Positions 32,661 through 41,696 are shown, numbered from the stretch's first letter. The stretch is 64,000 nt of DNA from Bemisia tabaci (GCF_918797505.1 NC_092801.1:16182001-16246000); one strand, 5' to 3'. Notes: generated from the letters alone by a model not told the origin. Program-made: numbers and translations.

Positions 32661-34021
32661 TGTGTTTCTTCGTTACATTCTGCAGCGCTATCTTGAAACT
32701 CGGGTCGCCCTTCCGTCAATAATACTTTAAAATGGTCCTCTAGTTGGTTGATTGTAATCTGAGATATAATATCCTTCTTCATGTTCCTTCGCAAACCTTT
32801 TAGCAATTTCCAGCTTTCCGCACTCCTCCTTCCTCCCAGGTACGTGTTAATTCTGGAACAGGTGTTTTCCCAGGACTCGTTTTTCTTTTTCGTAATGAGT
32901 CTTCGTACCTTTGCTTGCGCATGTTTGTAAGCAATTTTGTCCTCATCACTCTTGGAGTGAAGGAAGGAGTGGTACTTTCGCCTCTTTGCATCGATCTCTT
33001 CCTCAATCTCTTTGTCCCACCAGTAAGGTTTGCATTCAGTGGTGATCTTTTCGCGCACTCCAAGGGCCTCTCTAGCCGCGGCGTGGATGCAAGTCTTGAT
33101 GAATTGATACTGATCTTCGGCATCACAGAAATCCTGTTTTTCATCAAGCTTTTCATTTAACCGCTTCCTATAGAGATCCTTGACACTTTGGTGGTGCAGA
33201 CTATCGATGTTATATCTTACTGGCTGGACCTTCTCTCCCTGTTGCTGCTGCTGCTGTTGAGGCACGCTATGTGGGAAACTTTTAACAGGAAAAGCTATTT
33301 CTATTTTGAGGAAATGATGGTCACTGCCACAAGATAACCCTCGGCACACCTTCACCTGTTGAACCTTTATCTTCGTTGTTTGGTTTGTTATCGCATAATC
33401 GATGATGGATCTTAAGTCTCGAGTACGTTGAACCCACGTATACTTATGGATATCCCGATGTTGAAAGAATCCGTTTAAGATTTTTAACTCGTTTTGCTCA
33501 CAGACTTCGATGATGCGGTTCCCGTTGTCATTGACCACATCTTCACCGAATGGACCAACGACCTTGCAACCAATCCGGCGTCCTGTTCTTCCATTCAAAT
33601 CGCCTATGACGATAACTTCCCTTGAGGTTCCAACTTTTAGGATTTCATCGTTCAGGAGCTCAAAGAACTGGTCTTTAGCTGCAACTGGCGCATCATCGTT
33701 GATACCATACACTCCAAGGAGGGTTATCTTGTGACCATACACAGTAACGTTCATTTTGACGATTCGTTCGTTGATCGGTTCCCAAGAAGTTATGCATTTA
33801 CGTAAGTCATTCCGAACCAAAATCGCCACTCCTTGCTGGGCCCGCTGATCTTTGCTTACGCCGCTAAAGAACATATCATAGCATCCCAAACTTTCAGAGC
33901 CATATCCTTTTTTTTTCGTTTCTGTAATTACTGCTATGTTAACGTTATTATTTTTAATCTCCGAAACAACCTCCATCAGTTTATTGGAAATGCCTTGGAC
34001 ATTCCACGTCCCAAATACCAT
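32630..34021 (-). CDS. LINE AP-endonuclease-like domain plus linker (younger copy)
   Basis: 463 codons starting at MVFGTWNVQG. Exonuclease-endonuclease-phosphatase motifs: TWNVQG (catalytic Asn) at residues 5-10, ITETKKKG (catalytic Glu) near 34, VIGDLNGRTG (Asp and Asn) near 147-155, and SDHH (Asp-His pair) near 240. The protein nicks target DNA to prime reverse transcription. A seven-glutamine tract follows near residue 260, encoded by CAG/CAA. The frame stops with TGA at 32630-32632, just after the point where it should continue into the reverse transcriptase. A single small indel explains this. The start is the first ATG that allows the canonical beta-strand before WN. Confidence 0.92.
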   Translation of the reverse strand: MVFGTWNVQGISNKLMEVVSEIKNNNVNIAVITETKKKGYGSESLGCYDMFFSGVSKDQRAQQGVAILVRNDLRKCITSWEPINERIVKMNVTVYGHKITLLGVYGINDDAPVAAKDQFFELLNDEILKVGTSREVIVIGDLNGRTGRRIGCKVVGPFGEDVVNDNGNRIIEVCEQNELKILNGFFQHRDIHKYTWVQRTRDLRSIIDYAITNQTTKIKVQQVKVCRGLSCGSDHHFLKIEIAFPVKSFPHSVPQQQQQQQGEKVQPVRYNIDSLHHQSVKDLYRKRLNEKLDEKQDFCDAEDQYQFIKTCIHAAAREALGVREKITTECKPYWWDKEIEEEIDAKRRKYHSFLHSKSDEDKIAYKHAQAKVRRLITKKKNESWENTCSRINTYLGGRRSAESWKLLKGLRRNMKKDIISQITINQLEDHFKVLLTEGRPEFQDSAAECNEETQHLRLNSRKL

Positions 34022-34353
34022 TGTCCTTTTGCGTAATTTTTGTCGAAATATCCGTTTAATCCGTTGTTCACCGAGGCATAAATTAGGTCGTTTAACATTG
34101 CGTAGGTTTTACGGGTATCGGGGAGTTAGCCCGATGACACAACCCCCAACCTGGAGGACCAGCGTTTGAATTCGGAGTACGCTCTCGTAGATTGGCTGCC
34201 TTCACTACGGCTAAGAGCCCAATCAGCCCCTTCCATGGGTGGTTCATACGCCTTGAAGCCGGTGACCATGTCCATGGCCCCTTTGAGGCAGGGGTTACCA
34301 GCTGGGGTCCGCAGGATTGCTAACCCTGTGACACTACAGTCCCCCATACGGGT
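34022..34353 (-). other. 5' leader of the younger LINE, with a 73-codon frame
   Basis: 332 bp between the TSD and the endonuclease start. It contains a minus-strand frame at 34347-34126 (starts MGDCSVTGLAILRTPAG, ends with a stop 105 nt before the endonuclease ATG). I recall similar leader sequence (GGCAGCCAATCTACGAGAGC) before other insect LINEs of this type, from memory only. The leader could carry the internal promoter. Whether the short frame is translated is unknown. Confidence 0.6.
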
Positions 34354-34367
34354 AGATCCACAAACAC
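34354..34367. repeat. TSD of the younger LINE, right copy
   Basis: AGATCCACAAACAC, identical to 31122-31135. Confidence 0.95.
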
Positions 34368-34466
34368 TAGATGTAATTCCTGGCCAACTCCCTTCTTTTT
34401 CTCGATGACGTGGATGATGGTAAATAAGTGATCAATCGTTGACCGACCGGCTCTGAAACCTGCTTG
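34368..34466 (-). pseudogene. LINE reverse transcriptase fragment (older copy, upstream half)
   Basis: Read on the minus strand this gives AGFRAGRSTIDHLFTI, then VIEKKKGVGQELHLVFVD. These are the residues immediately before the part encoded at 31135-30065. Removing the younger element and one TSD joins the two in frame at VFVD-LQKAYD. It ends abruptly at the TSD at 34467, the 5' truncation point. Confidence 0.93.
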
Positions 34467-34480
34467 AAGGTAGAATAATA

Positions 34481-34560
34481 TATGTATTAATCATTAGCAA
34501 TAGAGAAGGAGAGGTAGAATAATATATACATAAAGTAATATAGTTAATAATATTTAAGTG
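34481..34560. repeat. related LINE-tail-like sequence next to the older LINE
   Basis: AGCAATAGAGAAGG-AGGTAGAATAATATATACATAAAGT resembles the downstream flank of the older LINE at 30017-30060 (AGCAATAGAGAAGG-AAGGTAGAATAATACATACATAAAGT). The similarity extends beyond the TSD on one side, so the target may already have held such a sequence. Confidence 0.55.
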
Positions 34561-35992
34561 CTGTAAAATACTTTTAGAATGTCTGATAAAAGGGTTATTA
34601 TGATATAATAATACTTTTTCTTGCAGGCTCGGACTGGCCATGAGGCCAATCTGCCATTGGCAGATACGCCCCCTTGGCGCGCTAAAAACGCGCCCCTCTG
34701 CCGCATAGCAAAATAAGAAGAGAAAAAAAATTACGACCGAGAATATATGCGGAAAATTTCTTAAATGAACGGAAGAAGAGAGAGTTAGGAGTGAAGAGAG
34801 GTGCTTTCACGCATAGTGGTAAACAGAGGTCCAAGAACTACTTTCTGAAGCGTAAACACTTTTCTGTGAAATTGTCACCTTTTTGTTGACATACAGGCGC
34901 TTTATCATCCCCCTCCTTCATTCTCTATGTGTAACTCCCGTAGAAGCGATAGTTGGTTCGATTTTAGTGTATTTTCCGAAGAAAATACACTACTTTTTAG
35001 ACATACGCACACTTTATAGACTTCTTGAGAGGCCTTTAAACATATTTCTTCCTTTCCAAAATGACTATTGATTTGGACATATCTTAGCATATCTCGGGCA
35101 AACTCAATATTCATTTATTTCGAAATTCAAAAATAAGAGGCATATAAAGTGTAAACGCGATACAAGTATTCTCGCAAGATGGATGTCCACATTGCATTTG
35201 AAAAATGTAAGACGCGATGGCGTGAGTCGTGAACTCGCAATGCTCTGCTCTAGTTTGAAGCAACATTACAAATAAGACAAACGGAAACAAACACAACATG
35301 GAAATAAAGCGAAGGAAAGGATGCGCGTTAACGACGGCGCAGAGATACAACTATTCGTACTTGATGGACGTCCATGCTGCATCTGAAAAATTGAAGGCGC
35401 GATGACGCGAAGCGTGCGTTCTCAATGCCCTGCAATAAGCTGGCAATGAAGTGTCGCTCAGATTCGGGAGAAAAGTTTAAAAAGAGGCCCGAATACGTAT
35501 TTTTTGTCGTCGGCTGTGTTGATACTCGTTCTTTCTTCTTTTTTCAGATTCTTGCCTGATTCTTTTTTAGGATGGATTTTTAGACCCACGTCTTAAACTC
35601 GTGTAAACTGCAGCACTGACACGGTTCTTATGGAAATAACGTTGCTTGGATGCGTCTGGTGGCTTTAATTTTTTTTTTCTTCAAATTTCAGAAGTCTGTC
35701 GGTCACTTCAATAGTTCAATTTTACAATTTTTACTCTGTGCGATTAATAAACTTTGAACCTGAAAATAGCGTTGTGCTGCTTTGAAAAAATTTTCTGAAC
35801 CCCTCTCCACGAACATGGGCGTAGCTAGGGGGGTCCTGCCCCCCCCCCAATCTCGTGGCCCCCCAGAAAAACGGGATCCTTCATTCCTCCCCCTCCCCCC
35901 CGCTCTCTTCACCACGAGAGGTGGTCCCATGCCTCACCCCCCAGAGAAATTTCCTAGCTATGCCCCTGTCCACGAAGGAGATGCCCCATCAG
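34561..35992. other. no gene; old retroposon-like scraps
   Basis: 34627-34720 (GGCTCGGACTGGCCATGAGG then GCGCC-rich) and 35819-35960 (GGGCGTAGCTAGGGGGG then C-runs) are of types common in invertebrate retroposon remnants, to my knowledge. The rest is AT-rich with two weakly similar blocks (ATGGATGTCCACATTGC near 35178; ATGGACGTCCATGCTGC near 35364). No supported gene. Confidence 0.45.
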
Positions 35993-36176
35993 CATAGAGA
36001 AAAAAAAGGAGGTGTTTGCATTTCGGGCATCTTGGAATTTTTTGATGACTTGATGACGTAGGTGGGTACAGTGTGAAGGGGACGTCCCTGTACCTAGCTG
36101 TACCCACCTACGTCATCAAGTCATCAAAATATTCCAAGATGCCCGAAATGCAAACACCTCCTTTTTTTTCTCTATG
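35993..36176. mobile_element. 184-bp palindrome with 9-bp TSD (Mutator-like MITE)
   Basis: TIRs begin CATAGAGAAAAAAAAGGAGG. The arms match over about 80 bp (TGCATTTCGGGCATCTTGG and GATGACTTGATGACGTAGG mirrored). CCCCATCAG occurs at 35984-35992 and 36177-36185, a perfect 9-bp TSD. That length is characteristic of Mutator-like elements, so superfamily assignment is plausible. The frame at 35855-36061 crosses its boundary and is not a gene. Confidence 0.92.
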
Positions 36177-36254
36177 CCCCATCAGGAAATATCACATTTC
36201 GCCCCTTTGACCAGCCAAGGGTCTGCGCCTTCAGATGCGAGCCAGTCCGACCCT

Positions 36255-36313
36255 GTTTTCTTGTCGATGTTTTTAAGAGTCTGGACTCTAGATCCAATGT
36301 GTTTTTTTCCATT
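36255..36313. mobile_element. MITE family B, right-end fragment
   Basis: TTTTCTTGTCGATG, GAGTCTGGACTCTAGATC and CAATGTGTTTTTTTCC, lacking the final CAGTG. The left half is absent. Confidence 0.85.
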
Positions 36314-36317
36314 GCTT

Positions 36318-36384
36318 GTGAAATTTCATGAAATATTTACCTGAAATTTCCAATCTTTCATTTCTTTCTTACGTTTCATGCCAC
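36318..36384. repeat. left arm of an inverted repeat flanking the CpG-rich exon block
   Basis: About 67 bp (GTGAAATTTCATGAAATATT, GGAAATTTCAG complement, CTTTCATTTCTTTCTTACGT, TTCATGCCAC). It is the reverse complement, at roughly 85-90% by eye, of 37281-37347. Confidence 0.8.
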
Positions 36385-36409
36385 CCTGCGTATACCCTCC
36401 CTATGTACG

Positions 36410-37015
36410 CACCCTAATTTTACTCCCCCAATCGTAAAATTCTCGAGCGGCCATTCGGCAACCGAGCGGCGCGGCGACCGCGCAAGTGCGCTCGCTCGCC
36501 GCAACACCAACATCCACCGGCCGCGAGCATCCATCGAACATCAAATCGAAGAACCGCACATCGCACTGCACACCGTAGCGCACCATTTCACTCCCCCCCC
36601 CGCCCCTCCCCCGGGGGCCGCCCTCCTCTCACTCTCTCCGCACCGCGTCGCGACGCCGAGCGGGCTCCAGTCTCATTTCTAACCCGATCGCCGCTCCGCC
36701 AACATTCGCGCGCCGCGACCCTCGTCATGTAAATCCCGCGACCCCCGGAGAAGCTGCAACCCGCAATACAGTGCTAGTGGATAGTGCCAGGGGTGACCGC
36801 CCCGCCGGAACCATGGATTGGCGACCCCTAGTGATTGTGCTGTGATCGAATTGGAATAATCTGCTCGCATGTACGCGTGAATAACCCCGGCATTCGAGAA
36901 TTTCGCCCCGGTGACTTTCCTACCCAGGCGTTCGAGTCTCCGCGGAGTGTTGTGCAGTGTCTGGAGTACTTGCTAGTTGTTTTTTTTTAGTGTCAAGTGG
37001 TCAACTGATGTTACA
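36410..37015 (+). promoter_or_regulatory. CpG-rich promoter and 5' UTR-like block of a host gene
   Basis: About 600 bp strikingly rich in CpG (GAGCGGCGCGGCGACCGCGC, CGCACCGCGTCGCGACGCCG) in otherwise AT-rich DNA. The last 250 bp becomes TG-rich with several arthropod initiator-like CAGTG strings (ACAGTGCTAGTGG, GCAGTGTCTGG, TTAGTGTCAAGTGG). No clear TATA box. It leads directly into the proposed first exon. An out-of-frame ATG at 37008 opens an eight-codon upstream frame that overlaps the proposed start, which could reduce initiation. Confidence 0.55.
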
Positions 37016-37139
37016 ATGTTGCAGCCGCGAGTGAGAAGGACTAAAATAATTAAATTGTTGAGGTTTAATTATGATTTAGTGTTGTTAGTCACGCTTGGAT
37101 TGTTACTATTACGGTTGGATTTTAACTCTGCAGAGAAAG
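37016..37139 (+). CDS. probable first coding exon of a host secreted or membrane protein (partial)
   Basis: ATG at 37016 opens 41 codons: MLQPRVRRTK, then a basic and hydrophobic stretch (LVLLVTLGLLLL) followed by RLDFNSAEK. This reads as a signal peptide or signal anchor. The frame runs straight into AAAG|GTACGT, a canonical splice donor at 37140-37141, giving a phase-1 junction. Phase-1 introns after the signal peptide are common in secreted and receptor genes. The start is supported by CpG-rich promoter-like DNA upstream. No downstream exon is recognisable in the window, and I cannot name the gene. Alternative: a captured or fossil gene fragment, because inverted repeats flank the block. 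Confidence 0.5.
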
Positions 37140-37280
37140 GTACGTTCTGGTTTTTTGTTTCGGTTTTGAGGAGGAATTTGAATGGCTCTATGTGCTGTTC
37201 CTCTCACATTGCATTTTTTCCTTCTTTCTTTTATGATCAAATCACCATGCATACATTAATGCCCTCGTAGAGAGTGCAGT

Positions 37281-37347
37281 GTGGCATGAAACGTAAGAAA
37301 GAAATGAAGGATTGGAAATTTCAGTGAAATATATTATGAAATTTCAC
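37281..37347. repeat. right arm of the inverted repeat flanking the exon block
   Basis: GTGGCATGAAACGTAAGAAA, GAAATGAAGGATTGG and AAATTTCAGTGAAATATA mirror 36318-36384. A further short GAAATTTCATGAAATATTTC string is at 37490-37509. Confidence 0.8.
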
Positions 37348-39526
37348 GAGGCCGTAGAATATTTCATGAAGGGCTTGAGTATACAACCAGCATTCAAACA
37401 TACACAAATAGAAGAAAGTCACGATTTTTACATTTTACGAAACATGAAAAGGAGCCGGTATTTTTCAATATGTTTCATATAAATCTCTGAAATTTCATGA
37501 AATATTTCACGAGATATTTCAAGATTGTATTTTTTATGCAATTTCGTTACCCTGAGAGAGTGGAGGGGAATTTTAGTTTTATTTTGGCGGGACGTCACTA
37601 TAACACTTTATTTGGGAAATTAATTTTGTGGAATGGGGAATTTTGTGAGCGAATAAATACTAGTCAATCCATATTTCGGAAGAATAACTAGGAATATATT
37701 ACTTACTTATTTTCATTTAAGTGAGTATTCGAAAAATTCGCGCCAGTAACAGGTCAGAATTAACGGTTACACTTAAAATCATTCTTTTGAATTCATTAGT
37801 ATTTCTAAAAAATAACTTCGAGTATTTCATTTGCCAAAATTAACACGTTTTAAATCCTCTCGTCAGCCCTAAAACACTTATTAAACCATCCTCACTAGTA
37901 CTTATCGAGATCCTTTTTATTTCACGTCACAAAAAGGTTGACTATTCTCCTTAGTTTGAATTTGATCGTATCGAGCTATATTTAGAGAACGAAATCTGAA
38001 TTTGCGTGCGAGATACGTAGGGAAAAAATATTTTGCGGAACTTTAGAAATAAGGATAAATAATTTCCCTGGAAAATAAATTAGACAATGAACATGGTTAA
38101 GTTTATAATTTTAATAATGAGGGTATTCGTCTAAAATTAAGTGTAAAGCGGGCACTGAAATAAAATTTTATTATAACTCAAAGATATAAACGGTTGCGGC
38201 TTGAAGAGTCTCAATCAATGTCAATGGACCTTCGTAAATTATTGATATACTTTATTTTTTTTAAATTTTTTTTTTAGTATTTTATTTCCTTTTTTTTATG
38301 AAATTTAGGTACGTTTGTCATTTGTTGTTACGCAAACTCATTATTTCCAATTCTCTTGAAAACTACCCTTCATCATTCACAGTTCATATCAATAATACTA
38401 AATAATTATTACTTATAATACTATATAATATTACCATCAATATAACTAAAATCATTAAAAATAGAAATACCACAAATTAGGAGAAAAATAAAAACAAAAA
38501 CATATTACGGAGTTAAATTTTTAATCTCGGTCGTTAGTCCTCAAAAACTCTAGATTGAGTAATTGGTTCATTACTGGTCCTGTTGTAAAAGACGATAAAC
38601 GCCGTAAAATGCGAAAGGAAATTGAATTTGTGTCGGCTTGAAGTTTGTAATTAAAGTACATAATTTCGAGAAACAGTTCATTACTTATAATCCGACGTCA
38701 CTTACTGCCATATTTCGGGGACAAAATTTTCTGATTAAAATGTACCTGTACGCTGTACGCCCTCTAACTGAATAAAGGGCAGTGATGAACCGAACATCTC
38801 GAATTATTCTCTTCATGACACTTAAACAGACTTCTCGATCGGTATCTTAGAATCCGGAATTTCAACGCAACTCCACGGAAATTCTCTCTCTGCTTTCTCA
38901 CGCGCGGGCGGAAATTTTTTGGACTGAATTTAAAGCCTGTTCCTCACATTCAAACTGAAAACGGATATTATACATATATTTTCGAGACCGCGCTTTGCTA
39001 TATCTTCCATGAAGTGTAAAAGTCACTTTCGGAAGTCAATGCTCAGTTTTGCCTTTTGATGTCTTATGACCAATCTTTTTAGCGATTGTTTTTGGCAATC
39101 TTTACCTAATTGGAAAAAAACTCTACTAGCAACGTGCTCATACTGATGCATCCGCCACTTCGCGAATTTAATTTAATTTTTTGTACTACATATTGCTCAT
39201 CAATTATCGAAAAATAGCATCAACATACTGGTTTAACCTCTGCCTCATTCCCTTTCATTCCTTTTATTGTTAGCGTGAGGTCTCTCAAAAATATGCAGTG
39301 TTTGGATGGAGGCTTTAAATGGCCTCATGCGACGTTTCAAACTTTTTGCCGCCATTTTATTTTTTTACGGACAAATTATTCAACGAAGCTGTCCAAAAAG
39401 TTCACGGAATTGTCTTTGTGCTGCCGATGAAATTCAGTGAATTTTTCAAACAGATCCAACGAGCAATTTCTCTGTAAAAAAAATGCCGTGAGTGCCTGCT
39501 CTGCCGTGCTCTGTAAGTGCCGCGAT
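37348..39526. other. AT-rich, intron-like sequence
   Basis: Follows the proposed donor. Very AT-rich from 37700 to 38520, with a GC-richer pocket at 38880-38920. No exon with convincing acceptor and donor was seen, and no repeat boundary recognised. Confidence 0.45.
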
Positions 39527-39642
39527 GTCTGACCCGAACTTCGACAGCTGGACCTCAAGTTTTCGGATGCGTGATCAGAAAACCTCTGAGATCCATATGA
39601 CCTAAACTTCGGGTCCCATGCACGAAGTTTTTCACTTCGTGT
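39527..39642. mobile_element. MITE family F, right-half fragment
   Basis: GACCCGAACTTCGACAGCTG, TTTTCGGATGCGTGATCAGA and TTCGGGTCCCATGCACGAAG match the right arm of the copy at 21512-21823. The terminal TCTCCGTG is altered. Confidence 0.82.
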
Positions 39643-40322
39643 GTGGGCAAACCTGATTCTCGGCTGCTAAAAATGAAACTGTCCGGGACATATGAGAATC
39701 CGTATTACAAAATTTGCAGATTGTGAGCTAGAGAGTGGATTTCAGACTTTTTCTATGTGTGCTTATCGTGATGTTTGCGTGATATTCTCTAAAAAAAGTC
39801 CGTTCACTTGGTTGTATCTCATGCTTCCAACGAAACTATTTGATCTCTATTGAACTCGGGGGTAAATTCTATTTCAATGCTATTTTGCTCTCCTAAGTAA
39901 AAACGCCGCATCTTCATTCGACATTTTTCAATTTTTCTCCTTCGGAATGCTGTTTTACAAGAAAGTGAACACATTTTGAGGGGCTTGGTAGACTAGGCGC
40001 ATAAGTGCAGTTTTTTCTATATCGAGAAATACGTGTTTCAAGTTCCGAAATTATATAAATCATTATGGCAGGAAGAAAGTTTAAACTTACTTTTCGATTC
40101 TTAAAAATTGAAATTTGGGAGAGAATTTTTCTCAGAATATGCATTAAGACTAGTTTTACTTGAAATCATTAATATCTCAATTTTTTCAAAAACTGCACTT
40201 ATACGTCTTGTCCTCCGAGCTTCTCAATTCATCCCTAATTGTTTTTAGTCGACACTGCCATTTCATTAGGAACTCAATATAAAAAAAAATGAAGCTTTGT
40301 AGTTGTTGGGTTTTCTTGTAAT
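39643..40322. other. no gene recognised
   Basis: AT-rich; nothing supported. Confidence 0.4.
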
Positions 40323-40598
40323 GGATCGTATTCGATACGTCAAGCAGGTGAAATTGTATTGATATCGATCGATTCAACATGTAATCATAGCCTCAAAAGT
40401 CAATTGGGCTATCTGAGGGAACGGGTTTTCTGTGGTGGATTTTTGATACTGATGAGTATAAAATGGCAATGAGGAGTGAAATTACTATGAATTTTCTCAT
40501 CTTCAGTTTCTACAACTCGAGTCCTAAAACCTTTGTTTGAGGTTTTGTTCCATCGTTTTGAATCAGACGATACATCGAACCACTATCGAATACGATCT
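40323..40598. mobile_element. element family N (copy 2, uninterrupted)
   Basis: GGATCGTATTCGATACGTCA on the left and CATCGAACCACTATCGAATA plus CGATC on the right. It shows what copy 1 (27043-27569) looked like before the pogo-like insertion. Confidence 0.78.
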
Positions 40599-40673
40599 TC
40601 AGAGCAGAATGTGTGGAAGAAAAATTTAAAATTGGCGATGGAATTACGTCGTTTTTGCTTTGAATGGGAGTAT

Positions 40674-41219
40674 AGACCACTAGACGCGGTACGAATTTAA
40701 GCATTCTGATACATGTTTCTCAAACAGAATTTCACGTAGAACACAATTCGCGCAACGAAAATTATTGAAACCAACTTTTAATGGAGATACTAACATTTTT
40801 ATTTCACATTGATTGCGAGGAATTTGAACTGCCCGCTGACAAGAGACTCAAAGCTCTACGTGAGTCAAAGCGCGCACTACAACGGTTTCAGCAAGCTTCG
40901 CAGTCGAGCAATGTTCATGTCCCACCATGTGTTGCTCAAACTGTAAGCAATTTGCTACAGCTGAGCCAAAGCGTCAAGTTGAGGTTGCCGGATTTGTATA
41001 TCGTAGAGACAGTCATGATAACGTTTAGCGCGCGATGTGAATCACGTAAAGCATTTAGTTTTCATGAGGGGGTGGTTTGAATTCACGCATCAAGAGTCAT
41101 TAAATATCTTCGTAAGGATTAATTTCAGTAATTTTCGTTGTGTGCATCGTGTTTTACGTGAAATGTTGGTGAAGAAACATGTATCAGAATGCTGAAATTC
41201 GTACTTTGTCTAGTGGTCC
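40674..41219. repeat. inverted-repeat element with a 99-codon frame in its spacer (family X)
   Basis: Arms of about 95 bp: ACCACTAGACGCGGTACGAA and GCATTCTGATACATGTTTCT on the left, mirrored at 41125-41219. Just outside both arms lies a direct repeat of about 30 bp (TTACGTCGTTTTTGCTT, then GAATGGGAGTATAG) at 40643-40674 and 41221-41253. That is unusually long for a DNA-transposon TSD. A degenerate end (ACCACTAGACAAAAGCATTC) recurs at 59771-59790. Confidence 0.78.
40781..41080 (+). CDS. 99-codon frame in the spacer of element X, function unknown
   Basis: Starts MEILTFLFHIDCEEFELPAD and includes RLKALRESKRALQRFQQAS and QTVSNLLQLSQSVKLRLPDL. The middle (about residues 11-78) is polar and amphipathic with balanced codons, unlike the translated palindromes elsewhere in the window. 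It may be a real exon or a captured gene fragment. I do not recognise the family. There are no convincing splice sites, and the last 20 residues look like run-on. Treat as a candidate only. Confidence 0.3.
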   Translation: MEILTFLFHIDCEEFELPADKRLKALRESKRALQRFQQASQSSNVHVPPCVAQTVSNLLQLSQSVKLRLPDLYIVETVMITFSARCESRKAFSFHEGVV

Positions 41220-41279
41220 ATTACGTCGTTTTTGCTTCGAATGGGAGTATAGCGAACCATCAAAAAAGTTACGCGAACA

Positions 41280-41696
41280 GCAAGCTAAACCCCCCCCCCC
41301 CCCCCTGGCGACACTCCGAAGAAGCGTTGCGCGTCAACTCGGTCACTCGCGCGAGCGGCTCGCGCGACGGGGACGCGAGGGCGGGCGGGGGGTCGGGGGA
41401 CCGGGAAGCGGGTTCGCCAAACGCGTCGCGTCGCGTCGTCGCATCGGTTGCGTGGTGTAACGAGGAACGGGTAACGAGTAACGCGACCGCAGGAATGTTG
41501 CAACTGATTTTATTAATTGTTTTAACGGAGCGACCACTTGCCACTCGCACTCGCCACTTGCCGCCGCCGCTCGCTCGCCGTTGCGCGTTGCGGTCACCGA
41601 AACCCGCTTGAGTCGCGCCGTGTGAGGGCCGCCCGTGTCCCGCGTGTCGTCCGTCGCCGCCGAGTCCGAAGCTGAGCTTTCCGGCGAGGAGCCTCA
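41280..41696. other. CpG-rich block
   Basis: About 400 bp with dense CpG (CGCGCGAGCGGCTCGCGCGA, CGTCGCGTCGCGTCGTCGC) after a 16-base C run. Long minus-strand frames, including the 349-codon one at 41269-42318, come from composition plus tandem repeats. Could be a promoter CpG block or GC-rich repeat; undecided. Confidence 0.5.

Larger units (their letters stand above)
31136..34353 (-). mobile_element. near-complete endonuclease/RT LINE (younger), about 3.2 kb
   Basis: Runs 5' to 3' on the minus strand. It has a 332-bp 5' leader (34022-34353), an endonuclease frame (34021-32630), a reverse-transcriptase frame ending at 31152, and a 3' tail of about 16 bp ending AGCGACTAGAATGTAT. It is flanked by a perfect 14-bp TSD, AGATCCACAAACAC. 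Its insertion point is the reverse-transcriptase region of an older relative. One frameshift, near 32633-32675, separates the two domains; otherwise both frames are open. The single-ORF APE-RT layout, absence of RNase H and minimal 3' tail suggest the RTE clade (inference). Many annotation pipelines label such proteins craniofacial-development-like. Confidence 0.94.
30048..34466 (-). mobile_element. older, 5'-truncated LINE, split by a younger LINE
   Basis: The older insertion comprises 30048-31135 and 34368-34466, about 1.19 kb once the younger element is removed. AAGGTAGAATAATA occurs at 30034-30047 and 34467-34480, a perfect 14-bp TSD. The 5' end is truncated within the reverse transcriptase, at the AGFRAGRST motif. 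The 3' end is a very short untranslated tail after the stop (AAGCGACTTTATGTATG, read on the minus strand). The reading frame is continuous across the point where the younger element inserted. Target-primed reverse transcription with 5' truncation explains all of this. Clade assignment (RTE-like) is inference from the short single-frame layout and short 3' tail. Confidence 0.93.

Noticed and set aside
31807..34036. Plus-strand frames opposite the LINE (31807-32061, 32915-33160, 33510-33734, 33833-34169)
   Set aside because: Shadows of the minus-strand endonuclease and reverse-transcriptase coding sequence.
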